Below, one piece after another: positions 10,451-22,689 of a DNA stretch of 64,000 bases; the stretch's first letter is position 1, and every line of letters starts with the position of its first letter. The notes under the pieces were generated by a model, which saw only the letters and a program-made list of their open reading frames with translations, made no database searches and was not told the DNA's origin. Both the position numbers and the translations under genes were made by a program. This DNA comes from Ancistrus triradiatus (taxonomy: Eukaryota > Chordata > Actinopteri > Siluriformes > Loricariidae). The stretch covers positions 722,409 through 786,408 of the forward strand of contig JAJAGP010000044.1 of the NCBI GenBank assembly GCA_025084515.1. The letters are read 5' to 3'.

Positions 10451-11823
10451 CAGTGGTGCTTGAAAGTTTGTGAACCCTTTAGAATTTTCTATATTTCTGC
10501 ATAAACATGACCTAAAACATCATCAGATTTTCACACAAGTCCTAAAAGTAGATAAAGAGAACCCAGTTAAACAAAAAACAAAAAGATTTCTATATTGGTC
10601 ACATTTATTGATTGAGGAAAATTGATTTTATCACATATTACATACTTAGTGAGTGGCAAAAAGTATGTGCCCTTTGCTTTCGCTATATGGTGGACCCCCC
10701 CCGTGCTATGCTATATAAACTGCAACTAAATGCTTTACTGTAAACCGTTACAGTCCTGCACACCCGGCTCTCCGGCAGGAATTTTAGCACCCTCCTCCGT
10801 ACCAGAACAGCTTCAGCCTGGCGATCGGATGTTGGTGAGTTTCCTCACCATTTTAGCGCCTCCCTTAAAGGTCCTTCCATAACATTCCATTGGATTAAGG
10901 GAATGGTACTTTGCACTTGGCCACATTCCACAATAAAAACATTGAACTTTATTTATGCTTTTAAACCCATTCTTTGGTAGAACGACTTGTGTGCTTAGGG
11001 TCGTTGTCTTGCTGCATGTCCCACCTTCTCTTGAGATTCAGTTCATGGACAGATGTCCTGACATTTTCCTTTAGAATTCTCTGATATAATTCAGAATTCA
11101 TTGTTCCATCAAAGATAGCAAGCTGTCCTGGCCCAGATGCAGCAAAACAGGCCCAAACCATGATACCACCACCACCATGTTTCACAGATGGGATAAGGCT
11201 CTTATGCTGGAATGCAGGGTTTTCCTTTCTCCAAACATAATGCTTTTAAACCAAAAGGTTCTATTGTGGTCTCATTCGTCCACAAAACATTCTTCCAACA
11301 GCCTTCTGGCTTGTCCACGTGATCTTTAGCAAACTGCAGATGAGCAGCAATGTTCCTTTTGGAGAGCAGTGGCTTTCTCCTTGCAACCCTGCCATGCAGA
11401 CCATTGTTGTTCAGTGTTCTTCTGATGGTGGACTCATGAACATTAACATTAGCCAATGTGAGAGATGTGAGAAGTTACCCTGGGGTTCTTTGTGACCTCG
11501 CCAACTATTACATGCCTTGCTTTTGAAGTGATCTTTGTTGGTCGATCATTCCCATTGATTGAAAACACCTGACTCTAATTTCACCTTCAAATTAACTGCT
11601 AATCCTAGAGGTTCACATTCTTCTGCCACTCACTAATATGTAATATTGGATCATTTTCCGCAATAAATAAATGACCAAGTATAATATTTTTGTCTCATTT
11701 GTGTAACTGGGTTCTCTTTGTCTACTTTTAGGTCTTGTGTGAAAATCTGATGATGTTTTAGCTCATATTTATGCAGAAATATAGAAAATTCTAAAGGGTT
11801 CACAAACTTTCAAGCACCGCTGT
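10451..11823 (-). mobile_element. Tc1-like transposon, family 1, rearranged copy
   Basis: Begins CAGTGGTGCTTGAAAGTTTG after TA and ends TTTCAAGCACCGCTG then TA. The transposase is on the minus strand; its amino-terminal third has been lost and replaced by non-coding end sequence of the same family (11540-11640). Confidence 0.85.
10700..11480 (-). pseudogene. Tc1 transposase, 5'-truncated (family 1)
   Basis: From the right: MANVNVHESTIRRTLNNNGL, HGRVARRKPLLSKRNIAA and KNVLWTNETTIEPFG, where the first catalytic block reads WTNE rather than WTDE, so the first aspartate is lost. Then MKHGGGGIMVWACFAASGPG and MQQDNDPKHTSRSTKEW. Frame breaks lie near 11190 and after 10961. The helix-turn-helix domain is missing. 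Confidence 0.8.
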
Positions 11824-12329
11824 ATGTCTCAGTAATGGTAAGAGTAAGAGGAAAGAAACTATGCAACGTCATATTTCTTCACATTTGGAATACTATAACT
11901 AATAAACAAGACATGTTGTTTTTAACTGGTCAAATGTACAATATGTTAGACAAACCAGGACAGCAGAAACCGTGAAGTGTTCACAAGGCCATGAGAAGTG
12001 AACACTTTTAATTCTGGTGTGAGGTGTGATGTGTGATTCTGGTGTGAGTGAGGGCCATGTGCTCTTTTTACATAAATCACTGAGCACTTGTACACTTACA
12101 CATTCATGCAATTACCTTATCAGTCAATTGTGACACACCAGTGCAATGCATAAAATCATAAAGATACAGGCCAGCAGCTCAATGATTTTGACTAGTCTCT
12201 AACAGCTACTCTCCTGGAATTTTCACACACAACCATGTCTACAGTTTACTTATAATGGTGCAATAAATAAAAACATCCAGTACTGCAATAGAAATGCTTT
12301 GTCGAGGTCAAATGAGAATGGCCAGACAG
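11824..12329. other. Unassigned intron or intergenic DNA
   Basis: No repeat family or coding signal recognised. Confidence 0.6.
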
Positions 12330-12940
12330 GTTTGAGCTGACAGAAATGCTCAGGTAACTCAGACATCCACTCTGTACAATTGTGATGAGCAAAAACGCAT
12401 CTCAGAATGCACATGTTGACCTTGAGATGGGTCGGCTACAAAAGCAGAAGACCACATCAGGCTCCACTTCTGTCAGAAAAGGAACAGAAAGCTGAAGCTG
12501 CAGCAGTCACAGACTTACTAAAACTGGACAGTTGAAAACTGGAAAATTGTATCCTGGTCTAATGAATCTCAGTTTCTGTTGAAGCACACAAAGGGTAGGA
12601 TCAGAATTAGGTGCCAATTCATGGGTCCAACCTGAATGACACCGCCTATTTAAGTATTGTTTCTGACCATGTGCATAGACATTACAATGAGTTCAGAGTT
12701 CTTTAGTGGTCACATAAGCGGAATCCAGTGAAACATCTTTGAGAAGTGATACAACGAGAGATTCACAGCATGAAAGAGCACCTGAAAAGTCTGCATGTAT
12801 TGCAACATGTCAACGTGGAGCAAAATGTCTAAGGAATATTTCCAGCATCTTGTGGAATCCAGGCCATGAAGAAGTAGAGGCTGTTTTGAGAGCAGACATC
12901 CTACCCAGTATTAGTACAGTGTTCCTAATAAGCACTGAAT
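12330..12940 (+). mobile_element. Tc1/mariner-like relic, family 5
   Basis: The right end CAGTGTTCCTAATAAGCACT is a decayed form of the family 5 terminus (CCTAATAAAGTGG). The interior contains transposase-like fragments on the plus strand such as ATGAATCTCAGTTTCTGTTG and CATGAAAGAGCACCTGAAAA. The left boundary is not visible and the position given is approximate. Confidence 0.55.
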
Positions 12941-13218
12941 TTTCTTAATCTAACCAGCAAGCTTAACGTGTCGATAAAGGTGCAAAAAACTGAAGTGAAA
13001 CTAAGTCTATGTACAGTATAAATTGTAAAACAAATACATAAAATAAATGTTTGCTGTAAGGAGCTTCCAGTGCTATATGGTGTAAGGCTGTAAAATGATT
13101 GTGTCTGTTCCAGTTGCATGGTGAGCTGCTTATTTAATTTGCTACTGCTTGGGATGATTTGTAGATAGTTCATAGCTAATCGTAAGTGGTTTCTCACAGG
13201 AGCCCTATTGCAAAAGGC

Positions 13219-13234
13219 CTTCTTCTTCTTCTTC

Positions 13235-13265
<31 letters not shown>
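13219..13265. repeat. (TTC)n microsatellite
   Basis: About 15 TTC units with one TAC interruption at 13235-13237. Confidence 0.95.
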
Positions 13266-13384
13266 CTGTCAGCTGCTTTCATGCACATGCATGTGCTCTG
13301 TTCTGTTTGATGGAACCCTTTATTCATGTTCCTGTGCCGCTAAATACCTTTTTAGACTTTTTTGATATGTGAATTGTACTAATT

Positions 13385-13417
<33 letters not shown>

Positions 13418-13700
13418 CTTGCTTTATTAATCCCAGAGGGAAATTCCTGTGTTACAGCAGCAAAGTCAGACAAAAATGGGAGAGCAAGATATAAATATAC
13501 ATAGGGAGCAGTGTTATAATATAATTATAGCAAAAAGTATGATCCTTAGGCAGTAATGACCCGGCACAGTGGACAAGAGTTGTACAGTTTGATATTGTTG
13601 TTATGAATGATCTCCTGAACCTCTCCTTGTTACAGAAGGTGCTCCTCTGTCTGATCAGCAGGTCATGTAGAGGATGTGAAGTGTTGTCCACAATAGCAGT
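13385..13700 (-). mobile_element. LINE 3' end with (GATA)n tail
   Basis: (GATA)8 at 13385-13417 followed by TTTATTAATCCCAGAGGGAA, the reverse of the usual fish LINE 3' end. The minus strand continues into NTSHPLHDLLIRQRSTFCNK and ERFRRSFI, typical of the C-terminal region of Rex/L2-type non-LTR retrotransposons. It is 5'-truncated at about 13700, as expected for LINE insertion. Confidence 0.65.
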
Positions 13701-14224
13701 TTATAACCATTAAAACACATAATGTAAAAACGTTTTTTTTTAACAGCTGTGTTAAAATCTTCTTGACTGTAGACAAGAAAACATCAAAATTTATGTTTTG
13801 ATAAATACTTATTTTGACAAGTTAGATTTAAAAAAACTGATTTAACTAATTTGAAGGCAAACTGAAAATGACAAAATAAATACATTGAAATATACACCAA
13901 AGCACTATGACCACTCACAAATATGAATAACATTCATTATCTTACTGCACATGTGAAGGTCTGTAATATATTAGATGTTAAAAGAACCATCTGTTCCTGT
14001 AGTCGACATGTTGGATGCAGGGCATAAAATAGAACAGGGCTGAATCTAAAATGACCCTTTACTCCCGCTGTATAGTGCTCTATACAGTATGTATCTTGCA
14101 ATAATGTATTTTATCCCCTTCATAATGATTTATATATCAAATAGGAAACCATTCAACTTAAACATAGGCTATGTATATATTTTAGGATTTCATAAAGAGT
14201 CCTTGTGTTGTAGTGGTTTGAGGA
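13701..14224. other. Unassigned AT-rich DNA
   Basis: No feature recognised. Confidence 0.55.
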
Positions 14225-14570
14225 AGGGAAAACTACAAGCTGGAAACAGTGTGTTGGGCGGCCAAGACTATCCCATCAGGTACAAACAGACAGAAGGGAT
14301 GCTGTTTCAGAAGTATCAGAAAAGTTAATGCTGGTTGAGTGCACAGTGCATCACACCCACCTGAGTTTGTGGCCACAAACTGAACACTAGAGTGGTAACT
14401 AACCTGTGTGAACTGTCAAAAATGCCTACAATACGAATGTGAGTATTGGAAATCGACTTTACAGCAATGGAAGGAGGTCTTGTGGCGTTGTCCTGCTAGG
14501 AAACCGCTGGTCCTGGCATTCATGTGGACATTAATTTAACATCTCCTACCTTAAGATTGTTTTGGAACAG
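14225..14570 (+). mobile_element. Tc1/mariner-like transposase fragment, family 8
   Basis: TATCAGAAAAGTTAATGCTG, ACAGTGCATCACACCCACCT and GGTCCTGGCATTCATGTGGA match by memory a fish Tc1-like transposase coding region (the last segment follows the WG.F/C motif). Highly decayed; no termini found. Confidence 0.45.
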
Positions 14571-16265
14571 GCAGTCATAATGTTTTTGCTCATCTGTGTA
14601 TATTTTCAGTAATTGTAAGGATCACATCACATTTCATTTAGAAATGTACCATGTGGTTTCATTGGGATATAAGTTTTAAGATGACTGTTGGGAAATGTTC
14701 AGCAAGATGAGAAATATTTGTAATTTTTTAGAAGGTTTTGCAAAGTGTCTCTAGCTTGCTGAAAGTTCAGTACTCTCAGTTCTCAGTATTGTCAATTATC
14801 AGTTGTAAAACAGCCTAATTTCCAAAAAAGGCAAAAAATATAGCAATCCTGCATCATTGTTTATATTTGATAAAAGAACATATGTTTAAGCAATTTTATG
14901 TTATGCATTTAGTGCTTCATTGTATGCATTTATGCAGTTATCCAAGAATAACAGGTTTGTTTGTGTATGAGAGAGAAACAGACAGACAAACATCAGCATT
15001 TCCCATACACTGATTTATTTGTACCCGGCTGTCAACATTTTATCAATGCTGACCAGCACATATTCATTTTCTATGTTTTATACTACTTAGGATGGGTAAA
15101 CGTTTGTCACTGTAGAGCTGTGCACACAGTAGGTTATGGCTTTATATACTATCATCTAATTACTTAAATCCAGATATCAAGCAGAAGTTTAAAAGTAAGC
15201 ATATGGCCTGTAATTTAAGTAATTTGGCACTTGTATTTTTGAGAGGCAAGTGTAGAACCTGTGACAGTATGAACTTTTGTATTATGTTACAATATGAAGT
15301 TATGTACACACTATCACCTTCGTTACTGCAGCATGTGAAGCTTTTCAAACATTTTAGAATTTTTAGAATTTAGGACACGACAGGCTGTCTAAAAAATTAT
15401 CCAAAAAATTACATGTAACCCTAACTCTTTGTAGACATACTGTATGCGTCTAATTGGAACTGTTGGTGCGGTGATTCCAATATTAGATCCCTAAAGAAGT
15501 TCCAGTTACAGGACATGGGCTGCAGACTATAGTAGATTTAAGTTTTAATGATGTCTCACAACCACATAAGTCTGGTGGGCTCACAGGGCCAGGCAGGGGA
15601 TTGAGACAGGCCAGATGGATGCGTTCGTGCTGTGGAAAGGATCAAAACATCAGAGAGTGACAGACAAGAGAGACTTGGAATTGTGTCCATCAGCACCAAC
15701 GATGTACCAGCTCATGATTATAAAGCAGTGACACAAGTGGGATCTTAAAAACTGTGAAACGTCCTAATAGCATATGTTCACTTATGTTTTGCCTTGCTTG
15801 ATTCATTTCAATTTGTCTCAATAGATGATGATTGTGGTGTGAAAAGTAACTGTGCAGTAAATGTTCAAATATATCTGAGCTTAATGTAAAGTAAGGCATC
15901 TCGCTGCAATGTTTTTAGCACCCAAGGTGAGGGCTTCACTAAAGGCAGGGATTTGAATTCATTATTAGGAAACCCATACAGATATCAAACAACAACCCAC
16001 CGGCAGTTAGCAGAAACAGGACAACAGCCACATGTGGTGAGAAAAAAATGCACAGAGAATAATACTGTGAGGCAGACTGACACAAATGCATGCATGATGT
16101 ATGCTTCTGATTTAGTAAGGAATAAAATGAAGACAGCACAGTTAAACACTGTTGGAAAGATAGATTTTTATTGTCTCCCAACTCTGACTTTACAAATTCA
16201 ACTGCAAGTACAATTCAAATAAAGACTGTATATTCTATTTACTAGCACAAGTCTACCTCAAAGAC

Positions 16266-16267
<2 letters not shown>
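14571..16267. other. Unassigned DNA
   Basis: 1.7 kb with no recognisable coding or repeat signal. Confidence 0.55.

Positions 16268-16353
<86 letters not shown>
16268..16353. repeat. Compound (TG)n(AG)n microsatellite
   Basis: (TG)23 at 16268-16314 then (AG)19 at 16315-16353, uninterrupted. Confidence 0.97.
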
Positions 16354-16355
<2 letters not shown>

Positions 16356-18577
16356 ATACCACCTGGTTTAAAGTACCAGTAGCTACACTGATGCTGTGTA
16401 TACAGGTGTAGAGTTACTAAGGCAACTGTTGCCAAGACAACCAAAATAAAAAAAAGAATGTTGATTCCCTCATAGTAGAAAACAAGAACTGCTTTATATT
16501 TGCATTACAATCTCTGTTTCTTGTTTGCTGCAGACATTTATTGATCAGCCCACATTAGAAATCCTGTCGTTTTCCAAATTCACATTAAATATTAACTGCT
16601 GTTTATATATTAAATAACTCCATGTAATAAACATCACCCATCTCCAAAGGTCTCCCATTTCCAAATAAATTACCACTCTGTTGTTTCTAGAGTTTTCTAC
16701 CCCTTTCATCCCTTATTGTTCATTCACTGACAGCAAGTGCATCCCCTCGTCTCTCCTGCATGTCTGACTAGACATCATTGCTATGTAGTGAATGTCAATC
16801 TGTAACCAGAGACTGCACTATTTCACTTTAGGAAACCACTCAGATGAAGTGATACAGTATTTTAAGGGTTAACTGTGGTAAAAATGGTTTATTCCATGCC
16901 AGTCGTTACCTTTAGTTAATGTCTAGTAGATGTAGAGTTAAAGATAGTAGATAGTAGCTATGGATGTCTAGATCTAAATTAAAAATTGGATTTATTTTTA
17001 GTGTGCTTGCGTTTAAAACACCTGACAGAAGCTGACAGAGCACACAAGGACCATGATTTAAAACTTTCTTTTGACTAAATAATAATACATTTATAATTGC
17101 ATGTACAACGTTTTCTCTTACCACAAATATAGTCAATCAGCCAGTGCAAGTTTGCTTCTTTAGTTTGTCATTAAAGCTATGAGGCCAATGTAACTGTAAG
17201 GGTGCTAGTTTAGCATCATGCAAACTGCTTACAGACTTTGTCTTAAGGTATTTTGCGGTTTGTACAATGATTTATCATCAGTAGACCTACAGTGCTTTCA
17301 GTTCATGTTGGGTGGTAGTTTTCTCTGAAGAGAAACTCATGATCCTGTTTTAGTCACCTTCATGATTTGTGCCAGAAGTGTAAAAACATACACAACCAAA
17401 TGTATTCCATTTTACAAATATTTAAATTTGATGTCTTTTATTGTATTGAACGTTCTTTCTGCTAAAGGAGGAGGACCGTAGGCCGAGGCCTGTTTTTCAC
17501 TGACAAACAGTGGATTCTACAGTGAGAATCCACATAGAAATGGACTTTGCTTGCTCTGTCTAGCCTCCATCTTTGCGGATGCCTTGATGTCCAACAGGGG
17601 GCGCTTGTTCCGGCTTCCTTCAGACACGGTCAGTTGTGTCTGTGCAGCATCAGAAGAGGCTGGAGGCACTGCTTAAACGTTTGCCTCTGTTGTTATATAA
17701 TCTAGAAAATTAGACTGCTGCACAACTTTAGCATTTAAAGGGTGTTTTTAACAAAAGTTTGGCTTTTATAAAATATAAGGTAATTACAGATATATTAACA
17801 TTAAGCTGTTTAGCCATCTTGGAATATGCGTTGATCTTAAAACTCAAAAGTCTCAATGTACCTGTATTCAGGATCATTTTGACAAGCGTTAATGTGGCTT
17901 CTAGTGGCCAAACAACAAAAAAGACATCCATCAGCCTTACATATGCCATTCCAGTGTACTCAGTGTTCCAGCACTTCTACTTAGGAAATAGCAGCAGTGA
18001 AAATGCCATTTTCTGGCTGTGTATATTCACTGTGCCACAAATGCACGATGTTCTCCCAGCTTTTGTTCTTCAGAGAAAAGAAACAAATCACAGATACATT
18101 TATTTTGTTTAATAGCTGAACATCATGGCATGAAGCATACCTGAAACAATAACTTATTTTAATTAACAGCATATTTCTCCCGATCAAATAGCTATTATTT
18201 GGCTACTATGATGGCTAATAAGCTACACTAATTATCTACCGATACAGATTTTTATCTGGTTATTGTTCACCATACATCACATCAGGATTTATGAAACGAC
18301 AAAAAGGTGGTGGCTATGCTACTGTCCTCCATGTTGGCTGACATAATTTTGTCCAAGTTTGGTTTTGGGCGATACATCTTCATATAATGCCAAAAGCCTT
18401 TCCCAAAAAGAAATATGGGAAAAATAATGATGTCATTGTGTGTTTATCAATCCCTGGAAGAATGTAACTGAAAGATCAAGGTGGCAGCATAAACTAGAAG
18501 GTACATGGTTATGGTAATGGGAAATACACTAACTCTTACATGGTAGAACCCTTACTTAAATAAAAGTTTCTAAAACT
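16354..18577. other. Unassigned DNA
   Basis: 2.2 kb without recognised repeats. A block near 17460-17660 is more GC-rich and holds a CTCF-like motif (separate entry). Overlapping open frames near 17728-18112 on both strands lack family features. Confidence 0.55.
17591..17604 (+). promoter_or_regulatory. CTCF-like motif
   Basis: CCAACAGGGGGCGC fits the vertebrate CTCF core (CCAsyAGGGGGCgc) at all but one position. It lies in a short GC-rich block (17460-17660) in otherwise AT-rich DNA. Motif match only; binding is not shown. Confidence 0.4.
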
Positions 18578-18762
18578 GGGACTGTGGTAGCCTAGCGGGT
18601 AAGGTACTGGACTCTGGCCCAGAAGGTCCAGAGTTCAAATCCCACCTCTGCCAAGCTGCCACTGTTGGGTCCTTGAGCAAGGCCCTTAACCCACAATTGC
18701 TTGGATTGTACCAATTGTAAGTCGCTCTGGATAAGGGAGTCTGCTAAATGCTGTAAATGCAA
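18578..18762 (+). mobile_element. tRNA-derived SINE, copy 1
   Basis: tRNA-like head with A box (TGGTAGCCTAGCGGGTAAGG) and B box (GAGTTCAAATCCC), then GCCACTGTTGGGTCCTTGAG and the tail AAGTCGCTCTGGATAAGGGA, GTCTGCTAAATGCTGTAAAT. That tail is shared by many fish SINEs and L2-like LINEs, which probably mobilise them. Same family as the copies at 41557 and 49955. Confidence 0.85.
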
Positions 18763-18918
18763 GACTACCCTTTTAGATGAACAGTTGATTACACAGCTTC
18801 TTGTGTCGGTTCCTCTTTACAGAAGCAGCCTTTGAGTGGGATAATTCTGGCTGAACTGTGTTTTTAACATACTACTGTGTAACAAATCCTCTTCTATTAT
18901 TTTTGTGTTTTTTTGCAG

Positions 18919-19531
18919 ATGAGGTGAAGACCAATTGATGTGAAGTATGCCAGTCAAAGAAACTCTTCCATTTGAATCATGAAGCTTGAGTGGTTATGAT
19001 GTGGCATCAAGCACCTGAGAACACTGCTTAATATTGCAGATATTTTTTGTTAAATACAGTTTAAAACTTTGTGTTCCACTGTACAATTCATATTTTGACA
19101 TTTGAAGTCTGATTTACTAATCCTGGGTATAAGCACTGTCTGTGTGGAGTTTGGCATGTTCTCACCCTGCACCCATGTGGGTTTCTTCCAAAAAACATAC
19201 CCGTAGGTTTGAGTATTCTCAATGGTCCTTAAGTATAAACGTGAATGAGTGAGTGTGGGATGTGCTGTGATGGACTGCTATCCTGTCCAGGGTGTGTTTG
19301 TGCCTTGCTCTTAGGGTTCATCACTGGACTGATCTCAACCCTCAGCAGAGGAAAGCATTCACTGAGGCTGATTGTAAACATAAAAGCCACAGTTACATGT
19401 GTAACCTGTCTTAAGGAGACACTGGGAGGATGATAGATGACGTACCTTGCTCAGTAAACTCCTCAGTGGATCCTTACAGAGTAGTCTGCTAATATTGTCT
19501 GATTAATATACATAAATAAGGTACAAATAAA
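18919..19531 (+). other. parvg: Possible parvg 3' UTR exon
   Basis: Preceded by a strong acceptor (a T-rich tract ending TTTTTTGCAG at 18918). It would pair with the donor at 9779 and hold only untranslated sequence, because the reading frame already ended at 9757. A poly(A) signal AATAAA is at 19526-19531, but a repeat relic (about 19138-19400) lies inside. This is inference; an independent 3' end shortly after 9757 cannot be excluded. Confidence 0.35.
19138..19400 (+). repeat. tRNA-like fish repeat, relic
   Basis: Contains CTGTGTGGAGTTTGGCATGT, CATGTGGGTTTCTTCC and TGATGGACTGCTATCCTGTC, the body of the common fish repeat in plus orientation; the tRNA-like head is missing. Confidence 0.55.
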
Positions 19532-20502
19532 TAGCCATCCCACCACAAAATTATAGTAGTCAGTTCATCGTAGCTCACAAAGCAGTGCAAACCCTATAAA
19601 AATATCAAATGTGTTCTCAAACTGCTGTTCTTGTTCCTTTGTTCCTGGACATAATTTAACAGTTATTTATCTCAAAATTAGTTTATCTCATCTCATCTAA
19701 CTTCCCCAGAGGTCCATGATCTAGTGCATTTGATTTCATGGTTTGCTGGGTATATAAGACGCACAAGAAGATCAATCTTAAAAGTTTCTCCTGGTGGTTC
19801 CGATGGGAGATCCTTACAGAGGATAAACCTTTGCAGGCGATTGTGCTTCAAGAGAGATGGGCTGATGGCGAGGCACAGGACTGAGGAATAAACACATTTA
19901 CCTCTGTTCATTCCTCTTCTTCTTGTTTCTCCACAATGTGTCACCTCTGAAAAACAGGAAAAGAGAAACCTTTAGCAAGATGAAACGTTGAATATGGAGC
20001 ACATACTAATATCTAAGGCATGCTATGAACTAATACTTTTGGCAATATGGTTGTAACTGATTTGCAGATATCTACTTTTACACACACCACTCACCATGCA
20101 GATCTGGTCACGTAAACTAAGAGACTAATAATGTCAATATATCACTTGTACTAAATTCTTCTACATAAACATTTAGGTACAGATTAGGTAATACTGAAGT
20201 CTTGTGCAGGAGACTTTTAATATTTAAGTATAATTAAAATCAAGCACCCTTTGTACTGACGCGACTGAAAACTTAAACAGAGTACTGTCACTTTTTCAGG
20301 AGTCAAATTTTGTTAACAGTATCTGTACTTTCACTCAGGTAGACAAGTGAAGTACTTCATCCACCACCTGTTTAACATTCAAAAGTCATGTTCATAGCAA
20401 GAGTCTTTAACTGTTATCTGCATAAAAAATTCTCTGTCTTTATTTTAATCTTAGCTTATATTATACTTAACATGTATTGCCATTTCTAACTAAAAACTAA
20501 TA
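19532..20502. other. Intergenic DNA between parvg and shisal1
   Basis: No feature recognised. Short open frames near 19693-19944 have no support. Confidence 0.55.
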
Positions 20503-21916
20503 TACAGTGGTGCTTGAAAGTTTGTGGACCCTTTAGTATTTTCTATACTTCTGCATAAATATGACCTAAAAGTTGATTAGATCCTAAGTAGATGAAGAAT
20601 CCCTAGTTAAACAAATGAGACAAAAATTAAACTGGTGATTTATGTATTGAGAAAAATGATCCAATATCACATATTTAGGTGTGTGGCCAAAGTATGTGAA
20701 TCTTTGCTTTCAATGTCTTGTGTGACCCCCTGCAGGAATACCTGCAACTAAATGTTTCCCGATAACAGTTAATCAGTCCTGCACATCAGCTAGGATGAAT
20801 TTTAGCCCATTCCTCCATACAGAACTGCTTCTATATGTAGCTCTGTAGCTCTGGGATGTTGGTAGGTTTCCTCATATGAACTTCTTACACAACATGTCTA
20901 GTGGATTAAGGAGAGGACTTTGACTTTCAAATACATTAACTTCATTCTTCTTCCAACTTTCTTTGGTCGAACAACTTGAGTGCTTGCTTCATAACCCGCA
21001 TTCTACTGAGATTCCGTTCACAGACAGATGTCCTGAAATGTTGCTTTAGATTTTACTGGTATAATTCATTGTTCCATCCATGCACCAGCCAGGCCTAACA
21101 CATGATACCATACAACTACCACGTTTGACAGATCGGATATGGTTATTGTACTGGAATACAGTGTTTTCCTTTCTCCATACATAGTACTTCTCATTTAAAG
21201 TGAAAAGTTCTATTTTGGTCCACAGTATATTTTCCCAATAGCCTTCCCGGCTTGTCCATATTATCGTTCGCAAACTGCAGATGTGCAGCAGTGTTATTTT
21301 TAGAGAACGGTAATTTTCTCCTTGCATTTAGATTTAAATGTTATGTTATGTTATGTACGGACAAATAAAAACACTGCATTGCACCATAACAAAATGAGCT
21401 CATCTGTGAAACATGGTGGAGGTAGCATCTTTTTTTTTGCCTGTTTTGCTGCACCTGAGTCAGGATGACTTGTCACCATGGATGGAACAATGAATTATGA
21501 ATTATAATTTTTAAGGAAAATGTCAGAATATCCGTCTCCGGACGGAATCTCAAGAGAAAGTGGATCGTGCAGTGAGACAGCGACCTTAAGCACACAAGTC
21601 ATTCTAGCAAAAACGGATCAAGAAGACCAAAGTTATCGTTTTGGAATGGCCAAGCCAATGTCCTGACGTTAATCCAACATAAATGTTGTAGAAGAAGTTT
21701 GCGTATGTAAACTCACCAACATCCCGGAAGTGGAGCTGTTCTGTATGGACCAATGAGCTAAGTAAATATTGACCAAGTAAATCTTTTGTCAAATGTTTAA
21801 CTGGGTTATCTAATATATATTTTTAGAACATTTGTGAGAACCTGTTGGTATTTTAGCTAATATTTATGCAGAAATATGAATAATTCTCAAGGTTTCACAA
21901 ACTATCAAGCACCATA
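20503..21916. mobile_element. Palindromic chimeric Tc1 element, family 1
   Basis: The left end CAGTGGTGCTTGAAAGTTTG and the right end (ACTATCAAGCACCAT) are both family 1 termini. Inside, 20700-21330 reads as the minus-strand middle and C-terminal part of the transposase, and 21400-21760 as the plus-strand C-terminal part (TCTGTGAAACATGGTGGAGG, GATGGAACAATGAATTATGA, GGAATGGCCAAGCCAATGTC). Two C-terminal halves thus face outwards and the 5' half is absent. Confidence 0.75.
21046..21327 (-). pseudogene. Tc1 transposase fragment (family 1, minus arm)
   Basis: Minus strand shows the middle of the family 1 transposase: EGYWENILWTK, YYVWRKENTVFQYNNHIRSV and MDGTMNY. The WTDE block reads WTK, so the first catalytic aspartate is gone. 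Many substitutions; an older copy than its neighbours. Confidence 0.65.
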
Positions 21917-22689
21917 GCATGCACAGATTACTCTTACAGCTCTAGTGGAAGCAAAGCTGTGGTCATACTTGTAATAATAGCTGCTGTAATTTAGCTCTTA
22001 TGATAAATACATGTCAAGTTAAATGTAGTACAGAACTCACAAACCCTGTAGATCTGTATACCATGTTGTTGATATATCAGAGATCTCACACAGCCAGTAA
22101 AATTATACTTAATGTATACTATAATACTATGCTCCATAATCCCTGGGAAGCTCTTTTACCATGACAAGAAACTGCCCCTGCACACACACGCACACAAGCA
22201 AACATACAACCTGTTTATTTTTTGTGGTTTAGTTACTAGTTGGTGGGTCCACAACTCTATAAATGTTAATTTGTTGGATCACTGTCTTGTTATTACTAAG
22301 ATATGAATGACAATAATAGGATTATTCAACATTCATGATTCATTACTCATTATTGTCAGTTAAAAATTAAATGATTAGATTTGTATTGAGCCAGCCAAGA
22401 TTTGTTGTAAATAGATATTTATTTCTAAATTACATTTCACAGTCATTAAGCTGTAGTGCAACCCTCATTAAGAGAAACATTTACTGATTTATTAAACTGA
22501 TTATGAGGCTAATTATAATTATAACATTAATTTACTTAATTTGTTTAACCACGTCCACATTATTGGTGCAACGATAATCTTAACCCTTTTACACCTTAAT
22601 TATAATTATTAAAAGTGATTATAGCTAGTGTGGGGTTACTGGGAGGAACACCTAAGGTATAAACCATTAACTCATTTACGTTTATTCAT
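21917..22689. other. Intergenic DNA
   Basis: AT-rich; nothing recognised. Confidence 0.55.

Noticed and set aside
16253..16444. Open frame of Ser-Leu and His-Thr repeats
   Set aside because: Translation of the compound TG/AG microsatellite.
17728..18187. Overlapping open frames on both strands (68-117 codons)
   Set aside because: No similarity to a known family and AT-driven composition; they lie in a stretch with no other gene signals.
18578..18650. Possible tRNA gene
   Set aside because: The A and B boxes belong to a dispersed SINE whose sequence continues into a LINE-like tail; the acceptor stem does not close convincingly.
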